Below are positions 20,619-31,353 of a DNA stretch of 64,000 bases, one piece after another. The stretch is from Diphasiastrum complanatum (Eukaryota; Streptophyta; Lycopodiopsida; Lycopodiales; Lycopodiaceae). A program made the translations under genes and the position numbers. The notes beneath the pieces are model-generated. The model saw only the letters and a list, made by a program, of their open reading frames with translations, did no database searches and was not told the DNA's origin. Location of the stretch: NCBI GenBank assembly GCA_029204225.1, contig CM055107.1, positions 18,188,718 to 18,252,717 of the forward strand. Reading direction: 5' to 3'. Position 1 is the first letter of the stretch, and each line of letters opens with the position of its first letter.

Positions 20619-22380
20619 AACATCTCTTTCATGAGCAATAGGTAGAACATTGATGATGTCAGTTAAATACAAGAGGATAGTCTTTAAATACGATGCATGG
20701 CTAAAGAAAAGGAGCAAATACACTTATAAGTTTTGATAGCACAAATATAGCTTACAGACATTCTAGCTTCGTTATTTAGTGGAATATGTGCCTCAGACTA
20801 AGCTATGCTGGCTTCAGCATTTCAGCATTGAGATCCTATTCGACTTCATCTTGACTCATGAAGGTAATACAAATGCACTAAAAATTTGATCCAACCTTTG
20901 TGGTTGAAATTATTCAAATACTGAAATATTTGTATTGCAAAAGAATTTATCAAATAAAGATACAACAGCTTGCGTATTTTATCTTCTAAGTTGTTTTGGG
21001 TTGGATTCTGGAGCTCTTTAACAATGTTTTTCATGTTCAATATCAATGCTATCAATGACATGTTCTCATGCTGTCTTCTATAATGTGCAAGCAAGAAGGG
21101 CCCATAATTTTTAAAAACCAGTTACAAACCAATTCAGTGTTTCCAGGAAGTCATGTCTAGCTGACACTATTACTTTTATAAGCTTGTGTGATCGTTTTTT
21201 CGTCACTTTATGAATGGTTATCATAACGATTTTTGAATGCACCTGGAATGCAAGCTTTTCATTGGGCTGAGCTATTTTCAAAAAGATCAAATGAGATACA
21301 TATATTGGCTTCTTATTCGCAATTCTGTAAAATCTAAACATAATTGTTAAAACCTCAGGTTCGACAAAAGTAATCGTTAGCATGCTCAAAATAAAAATTC
21401 AACACCAAGACTCAAAACACTAGTGATAAAAGTAGGAGGTTCTTTGATTGCAGTTCAAGTGTGTTGCACTAGTTTATTATTAGTGTGGTTACGAGTTCAA
21501 GGTCGATTCCTTGATTTGTAGCACGGCACCAAGCAAAAGGAATCCATTTGTTAATAACATGAACTTAAGCAATCCCTTCATTTAGAGGAAAAAGTGTGAG
21601 AAGAAGCACTGTGGACTAGACAACACGGGGGTAGTGGGTAAGAAAAGTAGACGACCAATGTGTGCTCTCTAAAAAGAGAGTAAAAGAAGGAGAAGACAAA
21701 AGCCTCAACCCTTCAAATTAGTGAATGAGAGTGTACATTCATAAATAGCATTGGCATTCATGCACAGTAGAAACCTGACAAGAATGGTCTACTACTCAAA
21801 ATGTTTTGGGAAGAGAGTACGTAGCTTGTCGCATATCTGCATTCAAGTCTGGTAATACTTCTCCTTTATCTCTTACTCTCTCATTTATCTGTGCTCTTTG
21901 TGGGCACATTTATATTCTCTAAAACACGTTCTTCTAAGTCATTCTTGTAAACTAATGGTTGCGCTAAATGCTAGTTAGTTGCGGCTGTCATCTTCTGTGG
22001 TTTGCTACAACATTCTCAATAGCCTTTTGTCTGAGTCTTCTGATTTAGCTTGAGCGTCTCAGCTAAGCATGATCCTCTTTGTCTAATCTTATTTCTCTCT
22101 CTACCCGAGACCAACTACTCTATTCTTTCTCTACCCGAGGAGAGGAGCTTGTTGGACTTAGTTTTTTCATAAAGCACTTTTTTCACGTGTGAAACTACTT
22201 GCTTATGAATTTATGCTTGTAGATTTGCCTCTTTGCCTTAGATTTTGCCATTGATCTTATATCTCAATCAAGAGAAGATCTATAGTGCATAAGCAAAGCT
22301 TAGGAGATTAATTTTACACTTTAGGGCATTCCCACACGTGTGAATTTTCACATGGAACCATTCCTATTTGGTTTGAATCA
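20619..22380. other. Di19 3' flank and non-coding sequence
   Basis: The first few hundred bases should hold the 3' UTR; no single polyadenylation signal stands out. At about 21485-21520 a short GTTCAAGGTCGATTCC-like stretch resembles a tRNA B box and might be a SINE trace, but there is no A box. No gene seen. Confidence 0.45.
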
Positions 22381-22700
22381 AGAAGGAGAGCCAAGCTTCA
22401 AAATGTCTTGTATGTTCCTTCAATGTCTAGAAATTTGCTGAGTGTAAGTTAGTTGATTAAAAATGGATGTAATGTCAAGTTTGATTGCAATATTTGCTTT
22501 ATCATCAAGAAAGGAAATGTCATTGCCAAAGGCATTAGAGATGGTAGGCTTTTCAAACTTGATCTTTTTGTAAGATCTAATCACAATTTGGATGTGATGG
22601 AAGCCAAGGGAGAGCTTGTTTCTCAAGAGGAGAAATTGGAGTATTCAAATCTCAAATCCATGGATGTTGTCTTTGATGTCAATGTCCATAATGTTGTTTA
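22380..22700 (+). pseudogene. Ty1/copia GAG-pre-integrase fragment
   Basis: The plus strand reads KLQNVLYVPSMSRNLLSVS, a stop, LIKNGCNVKFDC, then GNVIAKGIRDGRLFKLDL. This is the copia region between protease and integrase (VLYVPxxxxNLLSV...G...G.R...LYxL). The flanking protease and integrase cores are absent. One internal stop. Confidence 0.8.
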
Positions 22701-22954
22701 AGTGTGAATGAAAGTTCTAGTCTAATGTTGTTAGCACTTATTCAAAAAATCATATCTCATAAACTATGATGAATCACATCAAATTCTTTCACATGTGCGT
22801 TCTTCATATATATATTTACAGATTAAAAGCTTCATTTTGAGCAACTTATATCTAAGATATGATGTGTCAAACTTCTGGGAGTATTGTTGAAACTTCAATA
22901 TTTTCATATATGGGATTACGTTATTGTGAATTTTGCATTCAATTTTTTGTCTGT

Positions 22955-23400
22955 CTACTCTTAAAAATTCCTATATGATTATAGAAACATTCCTATAAAA
23001 AAACAATTGAATTTCGACATCCATAGAGATAGATACGTGCATCCAAAGTTACCCATTTAAGCGTTGATAAAAATCAGCGAAACAAGAAATATCATATTTG
23101 AGTGTATAACACCATGATTTTTTTTAAAAAAAATCAGTTTGGAGTTATGAAGAGATAGATATGTGTATCTAAAGTTACCCATGTCAAGTGCTAAAAACTG
23201 CTGAAAATTATTGAAAGGTGCTAAAAACTTGCAGCTCTTTTGGAGGTGCTTTTTACGACCCTTTTTTTTTTTATCTACTTTCAAAAATCCTTTATGACCA
23301 TAGAAACATCTCTAAAAATGTAAATTTGGAGTCCTATGGAGATATATGTGTGCACCTAAAGATACCTATGTGAAGTGTTGAAAAGTGCTAAAAATTGAAG
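22955..23400. repeat. Diverged tandem-like repeat, three copies
   Basis: Similar segments begin at about 22961, 23125 and 23272. They share the order TCTACTnTyAAAAATyCyT, ATAGAAACAT, GAGATAkATryGTG and AAGtTACCcATgT. Copies are roughly 70-80% alike by eye and the middle one is shorter. Non-coding. Confidence 0.55.
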
Positions 23401-23497
23401 TTTTGGAGATAAATTGCCATCAAATGAGAATTTCTTTTCGTAAGTCTTCCAATAACACAATGAAGAGTCAAGTCTAGTTCCACATACAATTGAAATA

Positions 23498-24260
23498 TTG
23501 AAATTTCAACCATTTGATGGCATGATATGTCTTGTCAAGAGACCAAGGGTTTTATGCGCACTTTTGTGCGCACGTGCACAAAAGTGTGCTGAAAACAACT
23601 CTAGTGTTAAGCCTATTGCAAATCCAACAACCATTACTAAATGGAAGCAGAAGGATGGGAAAGCCTTTGTCCTTATCACTCTCAATATTAGAGATAATCA
23701 TATCAGTCATATTCGAAGCACTCAAACTTCATTAGAAGCTTGGAATATTCTAAGCACTCTCCATGACATTAGAAATATGACTACCAAACTTCATCTGAGG
23801 AAGACAAATTTCTCATTCAAAATGACTGATTTAGATTCAATTATGAATCATCTAAACAACTTCAGAAAGATTCTTGAGCAGATGTTTGCAAGTGGCATAG
23901 AAATCAATGACGTAGATGTTGTCATGACTCTCTTGTTGAGCCTTCTTGACACCTACAAAAATTGGATGATCATTATTTCCACTCAGCAAGGTCTTACATT
24001 AGCACGAGTTTTACCTATGCTATTGTAGGAAGAGACCAAGAGAAATGAATTTTCATTCTCTCATTCGACACCAAAATTGAAAGCTTTTTAATTGAAAAAA
24101 TTCGATAAGAAGAAGAAGTCGAAGAAAGTACGAAAGTCAAATAATAATTTAAACTCAAAACAAGGTACAAATCTGAATTCATCAAAATGAAAATCAAAAT
24201 TGCTTTGTAGATATTGCAAACGAACTGGGCATTTGTTGGAGGATTGTCGAAAAAGCAACA
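23498..24260 (+). pseudogene. Ty1/copia gag (UBN2-type) with zinc knuckle
   Basis: The plus-strand gag starts MKFQPFDG and includes KDGKAFVLITLNIRDNHISH, EAWNILSTLHDI, HLRKTNFSFKM and LLSLLDTYKNWMIIISTQQG. After a frame change at about 24028 the nucleocapsid knuckle CRYCKRTGHLLEDC (CX2CX4HX4C) follows at about 24200. The N-terminal portion is altered: the usual FDGxNYxxWK stretch is replaced by VKRPRVLCALLCARAQKC, which looks like scrambled or inserted sequence. Confidence 0.85.
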
Positions 24261-24619
24261 ATAGTAGAAACCGCAGCAACAACATGCTAATGCAAGAGAA
24301 GGTTTTAAATACTTTGACAAAGAAGTTGATGAAATAGCAGTTATGCAAAATGAAGACCGACAAGATATCAAAGACTAATAGTGGTCTCAAGAGCAACAGG
24401 AGGCACTATTGGCGCTAGGAACAATGCTGACACCAGTGGCACCGGGAGTAAAATGTGCTCTTATAACTAGCTTTACAACATCCACCCCATCTTTGAAAAA
24501 TTTGATGTCATCACCAAATGCTACATCGGCACATCCGCAACAATAGCAGCCAGAAAAACCAATTTTTCAATGATCAAATTGAAACATATTTTCTCCTAAC
24601 ATATGTATCAACAACACCA

Positions 24620-25000
24620 TAGCCACTTGTTACTTTGTTGAGGAGCCAATCAATTATTCGGAGGCAATTTCTAGTCCAGATGTAGACCAGTGGAAATCAA
24701 CAATGGACAAAGAGTATCAATCTCTTATCGAAAACCAAACATGGATTATTACAGATCTACCAACTGGTAAAAATATTATTTTCTGCAAATGGGTTTATCA
24801 TATCAAGGACAAAGATGATGGATTGGTTGATCAATGGAAGGTAAGATTAATCTCTAGAGGATTCTCTCAAATCTTGAATGTTGGTTATTGAAAACTTTCA
24901 GTCCTGTGGTCAAACATTCTTCGATCAGACTTTTACTTTCATTTGCAATAGTGGCAGATCTAAAGATTCACCAGATGGAGTGTATAGATGTCTCAACCCA
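24620..25000 (+). pseudogene. Ty1/copia reverse transcriptase 5' fragment
   Basis: The plus strand has the entry segment of copia polymerase: EAISSPDVDQWKSTMDKEYQ, NQTWIITDLPTGK, IFCKWVYHIKDKDDG, WKVRLISRGFSQ. After a stop come FSPVVKHSS and RLLLSFAIVADLK in shifted frame. It breaks off before the YVDD box at about 25.0 kb, where an oppositely oriented LINE fragment begins. Protease and integrase between the gag and this fragment are deleted. Confidence 0.85.
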
Positions 25001-25460
25001 AAGGTTATGAGTCGGAGAAAAACACCCATCATGTTTGCAAACTTAGAACAAATTTCACCTAGAAAGAGAAGATAATCTCTAGAAAAGGAGATGTCTCGGA
25101 ACTGAGTCAAAAGCTTTGTGGAAGTCCACAAAGCAGCAATAAACTCTCTGTCTCTGATGTCATGCCTCCTCAATGATGCATCTCAAAATGAAAATCTGAT
25201 CTGAGGTAGAGTATCCTGGTCTGAACCCAACCTGACCCATAGCATGTAAATCCTCAATCTCAACAAAAGATCCGGTAATTGTCTGTAAAATGGAACCATA
25301 AATCTTAGACAAAGTGTGACCAATCATAATAGTCTGGTAGTTTTCTACATTCATGGGATCACCTGCCTTGAGGATGGGATGAAGGATATTAGTACACCAT
25401 GCGGTAGGAAAACCAGAGGTCACAACAGCCTTAGATCTATCTTGGTAAAGTACCAAGCAC
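24950..25460 (-). mobile_element. LINE (non-LTR retrotransposon) reverse transcriptase fragment
   Basis: The minus strand carries the mid-section of a LINE-type polymerase: FPTAWCTNILHPILKAGDPM, NVENYQTIMIGHTLSKIYGS, then GQVGFRPGYSTSDQIFILRC. This is the WKxxxIxPIxKxGD / NYRPI / GFRxGxSTxDxI series of non-LTR polymerases. Degraded reading follows toward 24.95 kb (ALWTSTKLLTQFRDI, replacing the usual FVDFxKAFDxV). The FADD box is not reached. It is the only LINE trace I see in the window. Confidence 0.8.
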
Positions 25461-25629
25461 CACCAAGATAATCTATTAGGTCATCCATCTGCGGCAGTGG
25501 AATCTATTCTTAACGGTTACCTTGTTCGATTTCTTTACTTCTAATGCAGGTCATTAGGTCCAAAGACTAAAGAACTAAGGAAAAAATACATCCATCTCAT
25601 TACTTCGAGATAGATTACCTGAGGTAGAA

Positions 25630-26080
25630 GCTGGTTATTTGACGCAATCTCGTGCAAGGTGACCCTCGCCATTGCACTTGAAGCACAAGTTCTTTTTACG
25701 AGCTTCAACTTTATCAATGCCACCTTGAAAAGTTTTTCTTGGTTTTCTTAGGATTGTTGGAATTGGGATGTGTTTCACTAACAGCTTCCCTATCCTTCCT
25801 CTTAGATTGAAAATCTTTTTTTTTGCTCATTAGGCTCTTGACCGCTAGGTGGCTTAGGTGTGTCATCAAAGTATTTTGCAGCCCTAATAGCATCTTCTAG
25901 GGTTTTTGGATGGTTCCTACGAATATCCACTTGATAATCTTTTGGTAACCCATCAATGAACATTAACATTTGTACCTTAAGCAGAATGTCACTATCAAGT
26001 GGATTCAGATACTCATGAAAATCTTGAATAAATTGTTCCAAACCTTTATTCATGGTTAGATGACTCAGTTGAGTCACTCC
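25630..26080 (-). pseudogene. Ty3/gypsy-type gag C-terminal part with zinc knuckle
   Basis: Minus-strand gag: LEQFIQDFHEYLNPLDSD, MLMFIDGLPKDYQVDIRRNH, LEDAIRAAKYFDD. After a frame change comes the knuckle CFKCNGEGHLARDC (CX2CX4HX4C) at about 25640-25690. The FIxGLPxDYQxxxRR wording is close to the gag at 37002-37561, so the two may be related chromovirus-like elements. Both ends are truncated. Confidence 0.75.
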
Positions 26081-26124
26081 AAGAGTAATCCAACAGCAAG
26101 AGTAAAATAACCTAGCACTCCCCC

Positions 26125-26784
26125 TTAATTTGAATCCAAGAACGCTTTGACCTTCAAACTTAGTCCTGCACTAGATTTTTTGTGTGCATCCAAGCTTAAT
26201 ACTTTAGTAAAAATATCTGTTGTCATATCTTGCATTTGACAGTATTGCAAGTCAACCTCTTTGTTGAGAACTTTACTTCTGACATAGTGATACTTAATTT
26301 CAATGTGCTTACTCCTAGAATGAAATCTAGGGTTGGTTGATAAAGCAATGGCACTTTGATTATCACAAAATAGAATTGTTGGAGCATATTGATTCAGAAT
26401 AACATTTGAAAGTAAGTTTTCCAGCCATACCACTTCCTTTGTAGCTTGAGAGGCTGTGATATACTCTGATTCAGTAGAAGATAGATCAATCGAAGTTTTC
26501 TTGTGACTGTTCCATGAAATCGGACCATTGTTGAGGAAGAATGTAAATTCAGAATTACAAGTGTCTACATCCCCTACCAAACTTGCATCTGAATAACCAT
26601 TGAGAATATTGAGTTTGTCATTGTGGGCCGCTCCATAACAAATGCAAAAGTCCATAGTAGCTCGAAGATATCTCAGAACTTTGATAAGAGCCTTCCAATG
26701 TATAATACTAAGATTAGTCATTAATTGACTTAAGGGACTGACTGCAAAATCTATGTTTGGTCTGGTATTGATCATCACGTCCAT
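26125..26784 (-). pseudogene. Ty1/copia RNase H, 3' end of pol
   Basis: Open for 219 codons: RPNIDFAVSPLSQLMTNLS, HWKALIKVLRYLRATMD, GYSDASLVGDVDT, SSTESEYITASQATKEVVWL, LFCDNQSAIALSTNPRFHSR, KHIEIKYHYVRSKVLNKEVD. RNase H catalytic residues (D in SDAS, E in TESEY, D in CDNQSA) are all present. It is closely related to 53046-53751 on the same strand. The upstream polymerase is missing; a plus-strand copia fragment abuts at about 26.83 kb, giving a head-to-head junction of two copia pieces. Confidence 0.88.
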
Positions 26785-26839
26785 AAGAGATCCTATTATC
26801 GATACTTGACAACAAAACTTCTCATGAATTTTGGACAGG

Positions 26840-27542
26840 TTTCAGACCTTCATTAAAATATTTGAGAGTATTCGGATGCACTGCTTGTGCCCATGTCCGA
26901 AAGGACAATAGAAAAAAATTAGATGAGCATTCATTCAAAACTATTTTTGTTGGTTATTGCACTTCTGATGGAATGTACAAACTATATAATATAGACACCT
27001 AAAAAGTTTTTACTAACAGGGATGTGACTATCATAGAAGATTAGTTTATTGATTTGAAGGGCAAGGACCAGATACAGTCTACAATTTTTGCCCCGACAAC
27101 TGACTCTTCTCGGAAGATAATTTCTATTTCTTCATGTAGTCACCCAATACAGTCAGATCCAGAAGAGAAAGAAGAAGCTGCAACTCAGGGCAGCTGACTC
27201 AGCCAACACAAAGTCAAATTTCGCGGCCATAAACTTCAACCAAAATACCAACAAGAATTCAAACTCGACCTGTCCGATACACTGATGAGTTCACTCATTG
27301 TTCCATGTAGGAGCCAACCACAGTTGAGGAAGCTTTGTCACAAGCCGATTCAGATCTTTGGAAAGAAGCAATGGACAAAGAGTACAATTCACTACTGAGA
27401 AACAATACATGGACTGTCACCAAGCTGCCAGCAGACAAAAAAGTAATCGACTACAAATGGATCTTTAAGATCAAATATAATGCAAATGGCAGTATCAACA
27501 AAAGGAAAGCTCGACTCGTGGCTAGGGGATTTTCTCAAATTT

Positions 27543-27545
<3 letters not shown>
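26840..27545 (+). pseudogene. Ty1/copia integrase C-terminus to reverse transcriptase 5' end
   Basis: The plus strand has LRVFGCTACAHVRKDNRKKL, FKTIFVGYCTSDGMYKLYN (integrase C-terminal region), a Ser/Thr-rich linker, then from 27335 polymerase: QADSDLWKEAMDKEYNSLL, NNTWTVTKLPADKK, DYKWIFKIKYNANGS, KARLVARGFSQIS. At 27545 the reading passes straight into a (GA)n microsatellite. It is the same family as the minus-strand element at 53-56.5 kb, which shares the linker (DLKGKDQ, PVQSDS). Confidence 0.87.

Positions 27546-27632
<87 letters not shown>
27545..27632. repeat. (GA)n microsatellite replacing copia polymerase
   Basis: About 44 uninterrupted AG units starting immediately after codons for ARGFSQIS. 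A short satellite run recurs at 27721-27736. The Arg-Glu open frame through it is an artefact. Confidence 0.97.
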
Positions 27633-27633
<1 letters not shown>

Positions 27634-28064
27634 AAGGATAAAGAGAGGTGTTTGTTAGGTTTTTAGAGTTAGGATTTTTTAAGGATTTGAGAGAGTAAAA
27701 TAGTGATAAAGTGAGGTGTTAGAGAGAGAGAGAGAAACAGAGTGTACCCTATAATGGAGAAAAGGGCAATTCTTGCAAGAGATGCCACATCATGCATTAG
27801 GGTCTTAAAAAACCATTAGAGACCCTAATGTGCAATGACAGTGGGTGTTGGTTGCCGATAAACCTCTAAAACTGACACGTGGGCCACGGATATGTGCCAT
27901 AAGCATATTATGAAATTAACTCATTCTCTTCATAATGCCAAGACTACAAAAGCTTTGTAAAAAATGATTTGCATACAATTGCTAAGAATCCCCAATTCCA
28001 ATTAGAGTCTCAAAGCTAAACTGATCTAGAAACACCCTAATTATAATATGAAGTTGTTTGTGTG

Positions 28065-28067
<3 letters not shown>

Positions 28068-28125
<58 letters not shown>

Positions 28126-28150
28126 AGAAGAAGAAGAAGAAGAAGAAGAA
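28068..28150. repeat. Compound (GA)n-(GAA)n microsatellite
   Basis: An AG run to about 28121 changes to a GAA run to 28150, ending before TTTTCAACATTT. Confidence 0.96.
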
Positions 28151-28410
28151 TTTTCAACATTTAAATGTGGCTTTGTTTATAAAAAATTTATTTTTCACCA
28201 AAATGATATATGGAATCAAATGATGTTATAACAAGCATGTGCAAATTTTTGTGAAGATTTTTCTCCTGAAACCATAACATTTTTCTTGAACGTGTTGATT
28301 AAAGCCCCATTTTTTTTTTGTTATGTACTAAAATATATGTACAAAGATTTGAAACTGATAGTTTTTTTTCTCTCAAAAGATTGTCTTTTAGGTTTTACTT
28401 TTTTTAGAAT

Positions 28411-28414
<4 letters not shown>

Positions 28415-28505
<91 letters not shown>
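28415..28505. repeat. Long (CT)n microsatellite
   Basis: About 45 CT units without interruption. With 27545 and 28068 it makes three long purine/pyrimidine tracts in 1 kb. Confidence 0.97.
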
Positions 28506-28507
<2 letters not shown>

Positions 28508-28509
28508 GT

Positions 28510-31353
28510 ATGTTGTCTTATGCATCTCCTTTCTAGGTATATCTTTGAACAACATTGCTACAACTTTTTTACCAAGTTCTCAATGCCTAAGCCAAATGAG
28601 TGCTTTTCTCTCTCTATTGTGACTTGTTATCTTCTTGCTCTTACTTTTTATGCTATATTTATGACAACTAGACCATCATTCATTGTTCAACCGGAAGGAT
28701 ATGTAGAGATATTTTTGGCTTGTTGTCCACCAACGATCTACCTCTTTTAGATGCATGTTGAGTTTTCATGGTGAAATTGACACCTGCAAATTTGGTTCGC
28801 CTATGGTTTTCTCTTACTATGGTTTCTTTGAGATAACGTTTAGGCTCATCACATGAGAGGTTGATTCTTGACAATTGTGTAATGGACCTCTGCGTTTTTG
28901 CGCCCATTTTGAGGGTATCTCTATGCATTTTTAGACAGTACTTTGTTGTAGGTAATGGCGCTTCTATTAGGATGGAAATGTGCCCTCCTATGATTCATTT
29001 CTTGGTCCATTTGTTGACTTTTGTTAATACATTACTTCCGATTCTTGTAATGTGTATTTGAACATTTATTTGGTTGTAGTATTGTCTGTTCTGAATAGAG
29101 GAATCACATCACAATATGTTCTTCTTTTTTATTTTGCATGATTGGCGTTAATTTGGGGACGCTTTTTTGAATCTTATGTGGATTACATAGCATACTTTAA
29201 CTTTGCTAGATCTAAATACGGTTCTACATAAGCTTAATGCTAATTGTAGAAAATTTTCAAAACCAATGAATCCAAGAATAGTATGTGGTTTTAAAGCCAT
29301 ATAAAATTAGGGTTTACTAGTTTTTTCCATCTTGAATGCGTATGTGCACAACTAGTTATCCTTTCTAACATTGCATTTTGGAACTGCATCACTATTACTA
29401 GACAGGTGTGCTTCTTAGTAAGTCGAATATGGCTAGTTCTCAAGACGTATCCTCACCACGCATTCAAGTATTGTGCTGAACATATTTTTTTACAAGTAAC
29501 CTTTTGGTTTCTATTACATCATGAGTCTTTTTAGAATTTTGAAACCTAAGAATTGTTCTTGGAAAGCTATTGAATTAAAACAAGTCCATCACTTATACCA
29601 CACAAGTAAAGCATGCATAAATTAGGGTTAGGTACAGTTTACATTCCCATACACTATTTGACAAATATAGCTAGTATTGTTACTATCTTACTATCTAGAA
29701 ACGTAAATATGAAGGACCAGAGTGATGATGTTGTACATGATATGCTAGCACTGTGCTCGAGAAAACCGGCAAAGTATAGGAATGGAACCAACAAGTTTTC
29801 TGAAAAAACAATATCATAAAATATTTGACGAATTTTTATACAAGCATATATACTTTTTTATGAGTAAAAGTCTTCAAAAAATCGAGAAGTTCTCTAGAAT
29901 GTAGGTTTTTTGAGAATAACTCCAAGGAGTTTTCCCGAGCACTGTGCTAGCATGATAAGTTGTGTAACTAAGGATGGATTTTTGGTTTTGGGAAGCTTCA
30001 ATGTCACGAATTTGCCCAAGCTACCATACTTTTTGTGCTTTCATGATTCATTTATGATCCTTAAAGGACATAGATATGTCCAAACTGTAACTGTTCTACT
30101 CTGAATAAATGATTACGGTGTATTTTTATTAACTAATCTTTGTTATGAGAAGAAGATATATTTTTTTGACCTAATGTTGATCAGTATGGCTTCTACTATG
30201 ATACGATTTATTCGCTAGTAAAAGTTGGTAGGGAAGGGGCTATTATCATTGAAATTTATTTAAGCTGATGCATAGTGAATCTTGTTTCGAACATGAATAA
30301 CAATTGATGCTTAGCTATGACACTTGTCTTCCCCACTATACTAACATGTGCGGTTTTGTGTTGTGGGATAGTGGCAAGTGTCCTAAAATTGGCTTCGCTT
30401 TATAATACCTTTTGTACAGTAAGATTTATTTCAGCTATGTTATCACCTGTTATGCGATCAAAGAAAAGGTTTCAAAAGGTCTGGTCTTCACTTGTCAAGA
30501 GGGACTATGTGAAATGTTTTACTCTTTCTCGTCAATTTCAAGGCAATATCTACTTAGATTTCTAGAGACCAATTCAATACATAGTCTTTCTCAAGGCCAA
30601 TTTTTTTTAACACTCGGAGCTTTGGTAAAAGAAAAGCTGAGCATCTTGGGTTAGTAGTATCAACTACATACCATGCAGGAACCCAAAATTTGTTATTGCT
30701 AAATGAATACTTCCATGAAGCTTTGACCAGATATAACTAGTTGTAGCTGCCATGCAGAGAATAATAATGAATTCCAAAAAACCACGACCAATGCAAAAGG
30801 CTTTTAGAAAGTGTAGTTTGAAAGCTCAAAAGTGATTATTTTCTTTCCAAAATCTCTTTGAAAAGCTTAGATGCTCCAGGAATAAGCACGCAATTTTGAC
30901 AAAAGATAACCCACCATAAAGAATCATTCATGAAAGCTTTTGTTACCGAGTCATATAGTGGTTACTAGGTTAAGCTCTTTAAAACCAAGGCAATAACCTG
31001 CCTTTTTATATACCATAATCACAATGTACTCATGGTCTTCTGGACAATGGCAAACCCTTTTGCCTAAAATGCAAATGCATCAATATCACAATCTTCCTTT
31101 ACAGCATACATGAAATCAAGGTGATTTCACACCACAACAAATTTCTTTTCTGACATATGCTCAGTCTTCTATTCTGTTATTGTTTCTTGAAGTGCAACTG
31201 TGTATGTTAAAAGCCACAAGCCCAGTTCAGCTGCACATGTACAGTTGAGACGTCAAGAATACATCAGCAAAGATGCTCATCAATAATAGGCATTACATTC
31301 TTAAGTTTATTAGAGATGTTCTTTATATTCAGTTTTCTTGAGGGCTGAACTAT
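28510..31353. other. No gene seen; includes the Pur-alpha 3' flank
   Basis: AT-rich, with many short open frames in all phases and no recognisable motif, splice structure or repeat domain. The part next to 31353 should contain the Pur-alpha 3' UTR (minus strand). Confidence 0.5.

Noticed and set aside
21485-21530. Possible tRNA or SINE B box
   Set aside because: No A box or cloverleaf and too little similarity to call.
27335-27658. Open frames with long Arg-Glu or Ser-Leu runs (also at 16271, 17185, 28286, 59189)
   Set aside because: They are translations of GA/CT microsatellites.
29613-30654. Several short plus-strand open frames
   Set aside because: Composition and lack of motifs fit chance frames in AT-rich DNA.
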